From Pycnococcus provasolii (Eukaryota; Chlorophyta; Pseudoscourfieldiophyceae; Pseudoscourfieldiales): a stretch of DNA of 64,000 nucleotides. The stretch spans positions 372,001-436,000 of the forward strand of contig CP150552.1 of NCBI GenBank assembly GCA_049487715.1, in the 5' to 3' direction. Numbering within the stretch: the stretch's first letter is position 1; each line of letters begins with the position of its first letter. A program made the position numbers and the translations under genes. Below the pieces are notes generated by a model. It was not told where the DNA came from, did no database searches, and worked only from the letters and a program-made list of their open reading frames with translations. Shown here piece after piece: positions 49,871 through 60,720 of the stretch.

Positions 49871-52800
49871 ATGACCGCGCCGGGGCACCTCGCGCCTGTC
49901 GAAGAACATGCGAGCATCGCTCATGGCACGCGCATGCCCAAGGTAAGTAAGCTTATGTGAGATAGGTGTCTCTTGGATTTGTGTGGAGTGTCTCTTGGAT
50001 TTCTTTGTATCATGTTTGATTCCCATGTGCTCAAGATGTTCTCATGGTTTTTGGATTCTCACTTGCTTTTCCTTCCCATCCAAATCCAAATAACATGTGC
50101 AACTTAACTTACACCTTATTATCATCAAATATGTAGGCGGCGCGCGACGCCGCAGCATGGGCGGCGAAAAGACGACAGGCGCTCGTCGCTGCAGAACAAA
50201 AAAGGGCGGAACGAAGAGCAAGGGAAGTCCCGTCCAACCCAAACTACCACGCGGGGTCGTGCCACCCAGAGGCGCCGCTAGCACCGCCGGCGCCACAAGT
50301 GGACGAAGGAAGTGTCCACCTGCAAGCGTGGTGGGAAAGGGACGCAAACAACGAACGCCGCAGGCGCGTCGTCAACGCCGCCAAGGCGCTGCGACGTGAC
50401 CCGAGCCTTGACGCCGCGCGAGGGCGTTGGGGTGACCCGGCGGAGCCGGACGTCGCGCCTGGGAAACACCAGTACCACCCGCAGCAGATGCAGCCTGCAG
50501 CCCCGCGGGGCAAGGGTGAGAGGCCAGCTTGGGACAGCGAGTTCTCCAAAGAGTCGCCGTTCAAGGACGGTTTTGGCTGGAACAGACGCGCCGCGCAGAA
50601 AGGTGGAGAAAAGCAGAGTGTGCCTGCCGCGCGCGCCAACAACCTTGGAGCGGGAGGAAGAAGGCGTTTGCCATGGGAGGATGAGATGGAGACAGGCGTC
50701 GAGAACGGCGTCACCACGCCACGCGGCGGCGCAAACGACTACGATGCGGCAAACTACAAAAGCCCGCATGGCGCGAGAGATGGTGGTGCTGTGCTGAACG
50801 TTGCCGTGGAGCCGTCTCCCGTGCGCGAGTCGATGCCCGATGGCCTCGTGGGACGGCTCGAGCAGCGTCGGCGGCAGCGTGCGGCGGAACTCGAGGCGCG
50901 ACGCGCCGCGGCGGAGAATGGCGGCGGCAACGCCGCGGGACAGCACCAGGACAACGGTGTGCCACAAGTGCAGCCGCCACCGGCGCCCACGGGACCCATT
51001 GATGTGCTGCACTCGCCGACTGGTCTCAGCCCGCCACAGCAGAATCGCCGTCGAAGACGCATGTGGGACATGCCCAGCGACGCGAGCCCGGCTGCGAAGA
51101 CAGCTGCTGCCGCCGCCGCAGCGGCTCAGCGGGGCACCCCAGATCTGGAGAACTCTCTCAGGCAACCTTCGAACAACACCTTCACACGCCGCGTGGCAGC
51201 AATGGCAAATGCCATGGACCGCGGCTTAGGCCCAACTCCAGCTCCGCAGGCACCATCCAGGGCGGCCGGCGAACAGCCGTCGCGTCGCGCGACCGTGACG
51301 CCGCCGCGTCCAAAGACGGGCGGAGAGCGTGCAGCCGCCGCCCCCGCGGATGGACCAGATCCGAGCACGGTGTATGCCCCGCCTCCGCGCTCGAGCCCTG
51401 GATGCCATGGCTCGGACTACCGTTCGCAGGCTCCTGAACATCGACGCATCTCGCGGAACGTTGCGAGGCCTCTCATCGGCGGAGGTGCGGGAAATGGCCG
51501 TGGCGCAGATCCACGGGCAAGGCGGACTCGACCGGTGGAGAGTCGCCGCGCCGCGCCGGCGTCTCAGGCGGCGAAGCCTCGCGAACCATCGGCGCGGCGA
51601 CTCGGCGTGCAGCGCACGGAGAATGTTGGGCACAGCGACTATCCCGTCGCCTACATTGCCTCGGACAAGAGAAAATCCCATGCAGCGAGCTCCGCCGCCG
51701 CCGACAACGCGGCGAACGGATCCATTCCCATCAAAAAGCCAGCCAAGGCGCCCGCGAATCCATCCGTGGCAAGCGGCGTCGCCATGGCAGGGCAGGGTGG
51801 CCAAAATGCCTTGCGTGCGGCTGTGCGCAAGCTGTCCGCGGCGCCACGGCGCAAGGCAGATGGTGCGTCCAAGGCGCCACCAGACGATCCGTCCACAAGG
51901 CAGATGTTTGACAAACGCCGCATGCGCATCGAGCATCGTCTCGCTTTCTCCGCATGTGTGATGGCCTGGCGTTCCATGCGCGCCGCCGCGGCGGCGATTG
52001 GCGGCGAGGCCCTGGCGAATGGCGCCGGCGCAAAGAATAGCCACGTGAAGGCGTTCGTGCGCAAGCGCCCGCTTTTCGAGCACGAGCTGAAGAAAGGAGA
52101 ATTCGACGTCGTGACGGTACCGGAGGATGCCGTGAATGCGGTGGTGGTGCACAACTGCCTCACGTATCCCGACCTTAAGCGACTTTACGCGAAGCACGTG
52201 CTGCACCGGGATGGACTTGCCACGTGCTTTGACGAAGTTATCGACGATGCCTCGGTGTATGGCACTGCTGGCTCGCCACTCGTGCGTCACGCGCTGGGTG
52301 GTGGCATAGCTGCGCTGTTCATGTACGGGCAGACGGGCTCTGGCAAGACATTCACAATGAGTGGCATTGAACGGCGCGCCATGACAGAGCTCTTTGACCT
52401 TTCTGTGCGAGCGGATGTGGCCAGGTCGGACGCAACTAGCGCGGGCAGCTCCGCGCCTCTGGCATACGCCACGGTGCGTTACTTTGAGATTGCCGGTAAG
52501 CGTGCGATCGACCTTTTGCATCCGTCGACACCCGAATTTCCCGTGAAGGAAGAGCCTCCGAGCGCGTCGAATGGCTACGTTGGTGCCGCGGACGTGAGCC
52601 GAAGCTCCGTGCGCCGCGTGAGCAGCGCGCAGGACCTGCTTGCTCTGATTGAGGAGGGCAAGAGCCGACGCGCCACTTCGCCAACGCTCGTGAATGCCAA
52701 TTCGAGCCGCAGCCATGCCGTGCTCACCATCACACTGCCGATGGCGCCGCAACCTGGCGGCGAGCCTGGTCCAGACGGCGGGATTCCTCCAGGACGTCTC

Positions 52801-53457
52801 GTCCTCGTTGACTGCGCCGGCAGCGAGCGCAAGGAGGATTCGATGTACCACGATGCAAGTCAGCGCAAGGAGGGAGCGGAGATCAACGCCAGCCTGTGGG
52901 CACTTAAGGAGTGCGCGCGCGCGCTGAACATGATCAAGCGAAGCAATGGCCGGCAGCACGTGCACGTGCCGTACCGTAGTTCCACGCTCACGAAGGTGCT
53001 GCAGGAGTCGTTCGCGAGACGCGATGCGAAGCTACACGTGGTTGGCACCGTCAGCCCTTCTGCGAGCGACACGGAGCATAGCCTTGAGACTCTCAAGTTC
53101 GTGACGATGCTAGGGGGCTCTTCGGGCGACTCGCACGGTGCAAGCGAGGAGCGCGAGGACGTGCCACGCGACCTCCGCTGGGATGGCGTCTCCGCGATGC
53201 GCCACATCGCGAAGCGCGTGATTCCACCGCACCTGTGGGACAACGCGGAGCTTAAGCAGTGGTGCCACGCCCAGCGAGGTTTGGCGGCACAGTGCCGCAT
53301 CCCTCCGAATTTGACTGGAAGGGAGGTTGTGCGCATGAACCGCGCTGCGCTTGCAGCACTCTGCGGTGGCGACGGTAGCGCGGGTGCCGCCTTGCACGAC
53401 CTCCTGCGGAACGAGATTCAGCGTTGCAGCAACCTCAAGGCACAAGGCGCTCTGTGA
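49871..53457 (+). CDS. Kinesin-13 family motor, two exons
   Basis: 1,130 residues. Exon 1 (49871-49942) encodes MTAPGHLAPVEEHASIAHGT and RMPK with donor GTAAGT; exon 2 (50137-53457) starts after TGTAG and continues in frame. Without exon 1 the frame has no ATG near its start. Residues 1-640 are a long disordered, Arg/Ala/Pro-rich region with helical starts (ARDAAAWAAKRRQALVAAEQ). The motor (about 660-1010) has VKAFVRKRPLFEHELKKGEF, the P-loop GQTGSGKTFTMSG, switch I NANSSRSHAVLTI, switch II VDCAGSERKED and INASLWALKECARALNMIKR, the class-13 pattern. Kinesin-13s depolymerise microtubule ends in spindles and flagella. In the neck, the KVD loop is not obvious, so depolymerase activity is not certain. 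The tail HLWDNAELKQWC recalls a SAM-like helix. Confidence 0.85.
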
Positions 53458-54018
53458 GTACAAAAACCTTCGATTGTTGATATATATCAAAGATTTGAGT
53501 ATGTGATAACACAGTGCAGTAGTTTAGCGTTTACATAAACAAAAGATCAAATTTACATTAAAAACCCTTCCACCCACCGCAAGTCGAAAACAATTGTCTG
53601 AAAATGACGGGCAAGACATGCGCATCATTTTGCCACCTTCACTTTTTTTTTCCGTTATAAAAATAATGACGTTTTGGGCTGACCAATAGTGAAGTGAAAC
53701 AGAAAAATGGCGCCGACTTAAAAAGTTCTGTGCCAGAGCGGGATCCCAGAGGGACATTTTTTTTCTCAACCTATTATTTTCTCGGAAAATTGCAAATATG
53801 GTTCCGAGGAAAGTGCAAACGATCAAATCTTTGCTCTTCATCTGTGCCTCTGTTGAAGTCGCCGCTTGGTCCGCGCACTGCTGTATCTGGTGGTGGTTTG
53901 GTGGAAGGTGATGGGCTGGGTGGTGGGCTCGCTGCCTACTACGAGAAGGCGTTCGGCGCGTCCTTTGGCAAGACGTCGCACCACATATCCGATCGTTTAC
54001 ATAAACAAAATATCAAAT
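53458..54018. other. Intergenic region with a direct repeat and orphan coding-like stretch
   Basis: Between kinesin-13 and the fibrillin 3' end. Two near-identical 32-bp sequences (53529-53561 and 53998-54030) flank about 440 bp. Within it, plus-strand 53855-53990 reads as unusually protein-like (GGGLVEGDGLGGGLAAYYEK, then AFGASFGKTSHHIS), without a start or a confident splice partner. Confidence 0.45.
53529..53561. repeat. 32-bp direct repeat, copy 1
   Basis: Reads CGTTTACATAAACAAAAGAT then CAAATTTACATT; one mismatch against the copy at 53998-54030. Confidence 0.75.
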
Positions 54019-54030
54019 TTACATTTCGAA
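53998..54030. repeat. 32-bp direct repeat, copy 2 (overlaps fibrillin stop codon)
   Basis: Reads CGTTTACATAAACAAAATAT then CAAATTTACATT. It overlaps the end of the fibrillin coding sequence, so copy 1 is probably a duplicated 3' end of that gene. Confidence 0.75.
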
Positions 54031-54645
54031 GTCGCTCGGAACCTGAACGGCAATACCACCGCTGCTGCGGAAGATGCGTACTTTGTCGTTCGCGTAGAGC
54101 ACCTCGAATTCTCCGGGACCGCTTATTGGGAGGTCAAACTTCGCGTTGTCTCCGAAAGTTAACATACCTTCGACGATAGATACGTCAAAAGCGCATGGCA
54201 TGCGATCGCGCTTGTATTTGCACGTTCCCTTGGCCGTAATTGTCACACGCGCACCGAAGAGTTCCGCCCAGTTGAGCACGTCTCCACTAGCAACGTCGAT
54301 CGCCTGGCCCGCACGCGACTCGCCGGCAACTGCCTGAACAGCTTTAGCGACGATTGGTCGCCACGCCATGGTGCCTTCGCTCCACACGACCTGCCACGGC
54401 AGACTTGTGAACGCGCGGCTGTCAAGCGTATTTCCCTTTTGTTGTTCCGTGAGTTGTTGAATGATGGCTTTTATTTGCCCATCATCATCGGGTTTCTTTC
54501 GATCAACAAGTCTTAGAAGTTCAGAAGGAGACTGAGACGAGCATTCAGACGAACATGTAGGTCGACGTCGACGACGACGGCTTGACACCGGAGTCGGAGG
54601 AGTCGCAGATAACGCTCGCGAACGCGTCATAAAGCCGAGCGCCAT
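54019..54645 (-). CDS. Plastid lipid-associated protein (fibrillin/PAP domain)
   Basis: 208 residues from the ATG at 54645. The N-terminal 35 residues are Arg/Ser/Pro-rich, a transit peptide (TPVSSRRRRRRPTCSS). The PAP-fibrillin pattern follows: ELLRLVDRKKPDDDGQIKAI, QQLTEQQKGN, LPWQVVWSEGTMAW, and the C-terminal FEVLYANDKVRIFRSSGGIA plus VQV, where fibrillins carry the (V/I)LYLDxxLRIxRGxxGxxFV motif. These proteins coat plastoglobules and thylakoid lipid zones and bind hydrophobic molecules. The terminal signature is degenerate but in place. No intron. Confidence 0.75.
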   Translation of the reverse strand: MALGFMTRSRALSATPPTPVSSRRRRRRPTCSSECSSQSPSELLRLVDRKKPDDDGQIKAIIQQLTEQQKGNTLDSRAFTSLPWQVVWSEGTMAWRPIVAKAVQAVAGESRAGQAIDVASGDVLNWAELFGARVTITAKGTCKYKRDRMPCAFDVSIVEGMLTFGDNAKFDLPISGPGEFEVLYANDKVRIFRSSGGIAVQVPSDFEM

Positions 54646-55464
54646 CGCGGGAGAGATCAGAAGAGGTCTGCCCTACCAGCGCCCTCGGGAGGCGTGCGAA
54701 CTCTGAGAAAAATGAAACCCCCAACTCACTCACAAACCCCCAGACAAGCACCAAACAAGACTCCTTGCCAACGAGACCAGACAGCAAGAGATGCCGACTT
54801 GGCAGTTGGCGGAAGGGAGAGGAGGGGAGGCGTTGAAGGGGCGTTGACTTCTTCGACTTTGACAGTTTGACTCTTCTCTCTCTTCTCTCTCTCTCCGTGC
54901 GCTAATAAAGCATGGGAGGAGCGTGTTGCCTGTTGCCTGTTGCCTGTGCATGTACCGGGTACTGGAATGAGGAATCACGGAATGCAAGGCCAGGCCAGGC
55001 CATAATGCGAGGGGTGGGGAGGACTGCCTGCCTGATCTCACATGTGAGTTCCTAGTCTAAGGTGGTCTAAAGAGTGAAGTTAACAACAACTGACAGACGA
55101 CGGCCTCTGCTGGAGACGACTTTTCGACCCGACCCGACCCGGCCTTACGCCCTAACCCTTCGAAGGGGCGTTGCCCGGGGACTCGCCTTGCCTTGCCCGC
55201 ACTTGCCCGACTGCGGCCGGGCTCCCTCGTCTCGCCTCGGGCGACTTGTGCATCGCCTCGAGCAACTCCGTGTCGGTGTCATTCCATTCCCACTCCCGAC
55301 TCGGACACCTTGACGTGGTTACTCGAGTACTCCTCGTTTCTTATTTCTTATTTCCGTTTTTCTAACATCGGTTCCTTTTCATCTTCGTGCTCCTCTCTTG
55401 TTGCTTGAAGGACACGGACTGTAGCACAGCTTTCCAAAGGAAGAAAGAAAGAAAGAAGAAAGGA
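54646..55464. other. Divergent intergenic region
   Basis: About 820 bp between fibrillin and the coiled-coil protein. Holds TTGCCTG x3 at 54925-54947, a CCCTAACCC motif at 55150-55158 and GAAAG repeats just before the next ATG. No gene recognised. Confidence 0.45.
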
Positions 55465-57123
55465 ATGGCACGCGGTTTTGGTACAACGCGAAGCAGCCCC
55501 ATGTCAAGCAGCTGGGCGGGAACGCACTTCCAGGACTTCGCGTCGGAGCTCACGCCGCGACGTGGCATTGGAAGACAGCTCGAAAACGTTACCAGACCCA
55601 TGCCAAGACGAACGGTAGAGGCGGCGCCTGACAACGAAAGCGCGATGCTCACCAAGTTTCTCAACGACATGCACGGGACGTTCGACACGACAAACGCCGC
55701 CGGAATGGCAGGAGGTGGGTCGCTCACCGCAAGGGCGGGAAGTGGCGGTGCGACTCTTAGGCTCCCAGCCAACTCTGACGCTGGTGTGTGGGTAAGCAGG
55801 GATATGTGGCGCGCCGTGCGGCGGCAGCTCGACGAAAAGAGCCAGGAAGTGCACTCCATGCAGCAGGACCACACGAGGGTCGCCGCTGAATTCAAAGAGG
55901 AACTCGAGGCATCCCGCGCGCGATACGACGAGCTGGAGGAGCACTTCAGGCAAGTGGAGCGGCAACTGAAGTCTGAAATTGCGCAGCAAGAGAGACTTGT
56001 CTCGGCCATGCGGGATGACCTCAAGACGCGGGAAGTTGGTGCAGACAGGCAGCGCCACGAACACGTTGCGCAGACAGAGCAGCTGATGAAGCACCTGTGG
56101 GAGCGCGACGACGTGGCTGCGCGATGCGAGGCTCTGACAAAACGTCTCGACGACTCGGAGTTCAACCTTCAGGCGGCACACCACCGCAACCAGATGAACG
56201 AGCAGCGCATCGCCAGCCTCGAAAGCGAGCTGTCGTTCTTCCGGGAAAGGCACGAGGGTGACCAGGCTAAGATCGCGGACCTGCAGCGTGCGAATGCTGA
56301 CGCCAACAGTTCCATCAAGGAGCTGGAGGGCGTCTGCGAGAGCTACAAGGATGAGCTCCTCACCATGCGACAGCCAGACGATGAGCTTCAGGCGGAAGTG
56401 CTGCGCCTGCAGAGTGACAACCAGAGGCTCGTGCACATGCTTGAGGGAACGAAGGAGTACGGCAAGTTCATGAACGATTTGGCAGCCTCGCGTGGAGTGC
56501 ACTACATCCCGTTGTCGGAGTGCCTCGTTGAGGATGGCATGGTGAGCGAGCCGTTCGCGCCGTTGCGCGATCGACCGATTGTCATTGACGAGGAGGCGTT
56601 CCACTGGGTGCCGAAGCGCACGATCCACCTTACGATGGCATTTGCCGAAAAGCTGTTCCCCAAGGTTCCCATCCAGCCGTTTATGATGCTACTGCTGCAG
56701 CTGAACAAAGTTTGGCGCGATGCGGAGAAGCAGAGGGTGGAGGATGTTCACGCCAGGACGGAGAAAAAGGCGTCGAAGCTTCGTCGACAGGTGGCGCAAA
56801 ACAAGCCGTATCAGCAGGTGGTATCGCAGAGTCGCATCGGCTACTTGAAAAAGCAGCTAAAGCACGAGGAGCGTGTTGTGGCCAAGCTCCGCGACCAGAA
56901 GAAGGACAAACGTGACAAGGAAAAGGACGAGAACAAGTTCTTGCTCGAGTGGGGTCTCAGCACGATTGAAAAGCTCAGCCAGCAGGTTGTGAACACCACG
57001 GACGAAAACAGGAGTTTGAAGAAGCACTTCACGCACTCATCGCTTACTGGAAATTCGCCGGTGCATCCTAGTGCGTCGATGGCTGGTGAACCAACGCCGA
57101 CATACAGCACGCCGCTTCCATGA
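55465..57123 (+). CDS. Coiled-coil protein, conserved C-terminal helical domain (cilium/basal-body type?)
   Basis: 552 residues from the ATG at 55465. N-terminal 110 residues are disordered; about 115-350 is long coiled coil (RRQLDEKSQEVHSMQQDH, then LEEHFRQVERQLKSEIAQQE, then KIADLQRANADANSSIKELE). A non-coiled, conserved-looking block follows (HWVPKRTIHLTMAFAEKLFP, then PIQPFMMLLLQLNKVWRDAE), after which basic helices resume (QSRIGYLKKQLKHEERVVAK, then LRDQKKDKRDKEKDENKF). The mixed layout of coiled coil around a globular helix block resembles CCDC-type basal-body or axonemal proteins; I cannot name the family. Its stop codon (TGA at 57121-57123) directly abuts the stop of the small minus-strand candidate gene. 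Confidence 0.65.
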   Translation: MARGFGTTRSSPMSSSWAGTHFQDFASELTPRRGIGRQLENVTRPMPRRTVEAAPDNESAMLTKFLNDMHGTFDTTNAAGMAGGGSLTARAGSGGATLRLPANSDAGVWVSRDMWRAVRRQLDEKSQEVHSMQQDHTRVAAEFKEELEASRARYDELEEHFRQVERQLKSEIAQQERLVSAMRDDLKTREVGADRQRHEHVAQTEQLMKHLWERDDVAARCEALTKRLDDSEFNLQAAHHRNQMNEQRIASLESELSFFRERHEGDQAKIADLQRANADANSSIKELEGVCESYKDELLTMRQPDDELQAEVLRLQSDNQRLVHMLEGTKEYGKFMNDLAASRGVHYIPLSECLVEDGMVSEPFAPLRDRPIVIDEEAFHWVPKRTIHLTMAFAEKLFPKVPIQPFMMLLLQLNKVWRDAEKQRVEDVHARTEKKASKLRRQVAQNKPYQQVVSQSRIGYLKKQLKHEERVVAKLRDQKKDKRDKEKDENKFLLEWGLSTIEKLSQQVVNTTDENRSLKKHFTHSSLTGNSPVHPSASMAGEPTPTYSTPLP

Positions 57124-57738
57124 TTATTTTCTTTTGAGCAAAAAAGTCAAAGTAAACCCATAAATTATGCTTAATTCAGAATGTGCAGCTGTCACCGCCA
57201 GCGCCGCCTGAGACCGATCCCTGCCGACTTCGCGCTGCAGTCGCCAAGCGCCCTCCAGTGCCTCCTTGACGCGCACGTTGTCCTTATCGAAGTTGTGTTC
57301 GATGCCGTGCGCGGCGTGAACCTAGCGCAGCACGGACACCGGGTGTTAGCCGCCGTGTTTGCCCTGTCTGTAGCGCAACGTGCCGTCCTCCTCGTGTTCG
57401 CCAGTGTCACGGAATGAGGAGGTGGGGGGCAGTTAGGGGTTGGAATGGAGGCAGGATAGGCGAGGTGGATAGGTGGATACAAGCTGGATAGGAGGGGTTT
57501 TTTTTGGCGAGGTGCGAGGTGCGAGGTGCGACGATGGGCCAATGATATGCCAAATGCACTCGATGGGACGGTTAGAGACGATGCACGACGGCTCCAGGTG
57601 CATGGAGAGTCGGCGGCCGCCTTTCTCGCCGACGGAAGAGGAAGGCCCTCGAGGCCAGGGACAGGGGACAGGACAGGATCACAGGACAGGGAGTCCCTCC
57701 TAGGCTCATACCTCATAGGGGAGGGGGAAAGCAGGCAT
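57124..57738 (-). CDS. Small spliced protein candidate
   Basis: Model: exon 1 57738-57712 (MPAFPLPYE, donor GTATGA), intron 57711-57322 ending CTAACACCCGG...GCTAG with a CTAAC branch point 25 nt before the AG, exon 2 57321-57124. The product is 74 residues. Exon 2 is coding-like up to residue about 52 (VHAAHGIEHNFDKDNVRVKE, then ALEGAWRLQREVGRDRSQAA), then hydrophobic with a basic end (IIYGFTLTFLLKRK), which could be a tail anchor. Exon 1 is short and weakly supported; the acceptor and exon 2 are better. No family recognised. Confidence 0.35.
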
Positions 57739-57865
57739 TGAGGCTCGTGGGCCGCGACCCCGTCCCGTCCCGTCCCGTCCCTTCTAACCCTTCGTCTCCC
57801 GTCTCCGCGGCGCCTCCATTTTACGCCTCACACAACTACGGTACCAGGTTCAGGAGGTCGGGCCC

Positions 57866-59734
57866 ATGGGTGCAGGCGCGGCTGAAGAAGATATGATGGA
57901 GCTTGAGGAAGAGGAGCCTGAGGCGCCCGCTGACGAGGAAGAGTCGGACTCAGACGAGGGTGATGACCAGGACGCGGCACCGGCGTTGCAGACTTTGGTC
58001 GCAGCGACCAAAACTGTGCCGAAGAAAAAGCGCCAGAGATCGTCGCCTTACAAGGGTGTGCGTCAGCGGCCGTGGGGAAAGTGGGCTGCGGAGATCCGCG
58101 ACCCTGTCAAGGCTCAGCGACTATGGCTAGGCACTTTCGACACGGCTGAAGAGGCTGCGCGTGCGTACGACTGCGCAGCGCGACGCATACGCAAGGGCAA
58201 GCCACGCACAAACTTCGACATGCCGCCGGGAGGCGACGAGCCGATACCCGTGAGCGTACTTGTCGCACTCGCGACTGTTAGGCCAGAGCTGCGAGACGCG
58301 GCGGCAGCGGCAGTGCAGGCTTCCAAGGTCCCCCCGCCACCGCCGGCGCCACCGTCTACGTCATCTGAAAGACCGCCGAATCGGTTTGGATTGAACAGTG
58401 ACGCGGTCGCGGCTGCCAACGCCCTGCTCGGGGCGGCGGCGTCTGCACCGCACCTTTTCTCGGTCGCGTCGCAATTAGCTGCGACTGCTGCTCAACAACC
58501 GCCACCTCCACCTCCTAGCTACAGCATGGGTGGTATTCCACCGCCGCCGCCGCCGCCGCCGCCTGTCTCGTCATCTTCAGGTGCACGCGACCCTCCACCA
58601 CCACCGCCGCCGCCGCCGCTGGTTTCACCCAATGCAGCGGCGGCTGCGATTGCTCTGATGGCTGGCCAAAATCCTTTTTCGTCGCTGGCGGCTGCAGCAC
58701 AGCTGCCGCGGTCGTCAGCTGGATCAGGATTCGGCGCCGCCGGGGAGATGCCACCTCCACCTCCCCCGCCGCCGCCCGAAGCACGAACAGCGTATGGCCC
58801 TAAGGGAAAGGCGAAGAGGGGGCGCAAGCTTCCCGAAACGGTCGTATCTGCCGCACAAAGCGCGTCGGCTCTAACAGACTCGGAGTTTCAAGCACTTCAC
58901 CTCGCAAGGCCGTGGTTCTCTGGAGTTGCGCAGGCACAGCAGGCAAATGCCGACGCGACCGCGCAGCTCGCGGCTCTCCTGTACGGCGGAATAGCGCCGC
59001 CGCCGAATTCTGGTGTGGGTGGAGATGCGGCGCAGGCGCTGAACCCCAGCTCGGTGGCGGCAGCGGCTGCGCTTGCAGCCGTAACCTCGCAGAGTCCAAC
59101 TGGGTCGCTTCTGCAGAACCAGACGAGCCCGACCAACTCGATGTTCCTCAACCCTCAGGCACTCGCAACGATGATGCGCGTGGTTGAGGAGGCGCGTCGG
59201 AATTCGTCCATCCGAAGCCGTAAAAGCGTTGGTTCCGATCCCGCGTCGGTAGATCGCAGTCGTCGCAGCTCGATGGAGAGCATTCAGGGAGATTTTGAGC
59301 TCGACTTGAGCGAGCAACCTGGCGGCCTTGCTGCAGCGCTTGGCATGGCCGCGGAGGGCATGTTGATCGACCAACAAAATCGCGCTGCGAGCCCAGCTCT
59401 CGCGGCAGCTGCTGCGGGAGGATCGGCGCAACCAAGTGCCGGCGTGCTTTTTGGCAACAACTCGCATGCAATGAACCAGGCGCTTGCTTTGCTGGCGGCA
59501 CAGCGACAACAATTCGGACAACTCGCGGCGGCGGCGCAAGGATCCGTACGGAATGCCAGCGGCATCGGCAGTGGCGCCCCGGGCGCAAGTGTTGCGGCGG
59601 GTCTTGAGCATTCGCCAAGCATGAATGCTGCGGCGGTGCTGAATTCACTTAGTGTGGCTGGAGAGCTGAACGCGGAACTTCTCCACGGATGGACGGCAAG
59701 GAAGCCTAGCTGGGACATGACACCCAATGCCTAA
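57866..59734 (+). CDS. AP2/ERF-domain transcription factor, acidic N-terminus
   Basis: 622 residues, no intron. An acidic N-terminus ([20 protein letters not shown]) and a Lys/Arg patch (KKKRQRSS, a possible nuclear signal) precede a single AP2 domain at about 60-119: [38 protein letters not shown] and RTNFD. Long Ala/Pro/Ser regions with polyproline runs follow, as in the other AP2 protein of this window (12.5 kb), with which it shares the domain type and general layout but little elsewhere. A Ser/Arg patch ([14 protein letters not shown], then SRRSSMES) could be a phosphorylation target. The ending is [13 protein letters not shown]. Targets are unknown. Confidence 0.85.
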   Translation: MGAGAAEEDMMELEEEEPEAPADEEESDSDEGDDQDAAPALQTLVAATKTVPKKKRQRSSPYKGVRQRPWGKWAAEIRDPVKAQRLWLGTFDTAEEAARAYDCAARRIRKGKPRTNFDMPPGGDEPIPVSVLVALATVRPELRDAAAAAVQASKVPPPPPAPPSTSSERPPNRFGLNSDAVAAANALLGAAASAPHLFSVASQLAATAAQQPPPPPPSYSMGGIPPPPPPPPPVSSSSGARDPPPPPPPPPLVSPNAAAAAIALMAGQNPFSSLAAAAQLPRSSAGSGFGAAGEMPPPPPPPPPEARTAYGPKGKAKRGRKLPETVVSAAQSASALTDSEFQALHLARPWFSGVAQAQQANADATAQLAALLYGGIAPPPNSGVGGDAAQALNPSSVAAAAALAAVTSQSPTGSLLQNQTSPTNSMFLNPQALATMMRVVEEARRNSSIRSRKSVGSDPASVDRSRRSSMESIQGDFELDLSEQPGGLAAALGMAAEGMLIDQQNRAASPALAAAAAGGSAQPSAGVLFGNNSHAMNQALALLAAQRQQFGQLAAAAQGSVRNASGIGSGAPGASVAAGLEHSPSMNAAAVLNSLSVAGELNAELLHGWTARKPSWDMTPNA

Positions 59735-59847
59735 TCTTCACGCGTGTACATATATGAGCAATTGGCCTGAAGCTAATAAGATACGTAAGAATATGGAGGA
59801 TTGCAGAGGAAAGTAAAGAAGTAGGTGTTTTTTGAAATTGAACACAT

Positions 59848-60681
59848 TTACAACGACTCGCTAGTCACACCACCACGTGCAACGAGGCGTCGGAGAATCG
59901 CCACTTGCTTGCGCCACAGAGTCGCCTTGGTCGCGGGAAAGCCGCCGTGGTCGTTCCCAGGGACCTCTATATCCTTGATGACACCAGCCTTAGCCGCGAT
60001 GCGAGAATGCGGCGCGACCGTGACGTGATCGGCAACCGCGCTTTTACCTCCCATCACCACGCGTTCGCCAAGCGAGCTGCTTCCGCCGAGTGCGACGTGA
60101 GCGCACAGGATGCAGTTTTCCCCAAGTTGCGCGTTGTGCCCGACCTGCACCATATTATCGAGCTTGCATCCGTTGCCAATCACAGTGTCTCGCCGTGAGC
60201 CACGGTCCACGCAAGTGTTGGCGCCAAGCTCGACTTCATCACCTATGATAACGCCAAGCTCCTGTGGCACTTTCACCATACGCCCCGCGTCCTCGTCGAA
60301 GTAGAACCCAAACCCATCCTGCCCGATGCAAACGCCGTGATGGAACACGCACCGACGTCCAACCTTGCAGTTCGACAGCCTCACGCCAAAGCTCATGTGT
60401 GTGTCTTCTCCCACCTGCACATCCTCACCGACGATAGAGTTCGCGCCAATGACGACGCGCGCGCCAATGACTGCGCCTTCGAGGACGACCGCACCAGCTT
60501 GGACGTTTGCCGATGGGTGTACGGAAGCCGTGGGGTGGATAAACGCCGTCGGGTGTGTGGCTGCAGTGTTGGCATGCGCGACGTCAGGAGCGCATGCCAC
60601 CACTCTCTGGACGCGAACGCGAACGCGTGCGCGTGCAAGACCGGCACCGCGGAAGACGGCTTTGGTGTGGGTGGACGCCAT
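59848..60681 (-). CDS. lpxD: LpxD-like UDP-3-O-acylglucosamine N-acyltransferase, organelle-targeted
   Basis: 277 residues from the ATG at 60681. The N-terminal 30 residues (MASTHTKAVFRGAGLARARV) are basic and acid-poor, a targeting peptide. The rest is left-handed beta-helix of hexapeptide repeats (HPTASVHPSANVQAGAVVLE, GARVVIGANSIVGEDVQV), with LpxD landmarks CIGQDGFGFYFDE, the catalytic-type His in VQVGHNAQLGENCILCAHVA, and GKSAVADHVTVAPHSRIAAK, ending with a helical region (ATLWRKQVAILRRL). Bacterial LpxD makes the third lipid A intermediate; plant homologues are organellar and make lipid A-like precursors. The usual N-terminal uridine-binding domain of bacterial LpxD is missing, so substrate binding may differ. 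Confidence 0.8.
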   Translation of the reverse strand: MASTHTKAVFRGAGLARARVRVRVQRVVACAPDVAHANTAATHPTAFIHPTASVHPSANVQAGAVVLEGAVIGARVVIGANSIVGEDVQVGEDTHMSFGVRLSNCKVGRRCVFHHGVCIGQDGFGFYFDEDAGRMVKVPQELGVIIGDEVELGANTCVDRGSRRDTVIGNGCKLDNMVQVGHNAQLGENCILCAHVALGGSSSLGERVVMGGKSAVADHVTVAPHSRIAAKAGVIKDIEVPGNDHGGFPATKATLWRKQVAILRRLVARGGVTSESL

Positions 60682-60720
60682 ATCCGTACGAGGGCGACTG
60701 ACACAAGTGGTATGAAGGAT

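Noticed and set aside
51226-52965. 579-codon minus-strand ORF inside kinesin-13
   Set aside because: Overlaps the kinesin P-loop and switch regions, which are unmistakable on the plus strand; the antisense has no motif.
55504-56628. 374-codon minus-strand ORF inside the coiled-coil gene
   Set aside because: Leu/Val-rich antisense of a coiled-coil gene, a usual artefact.
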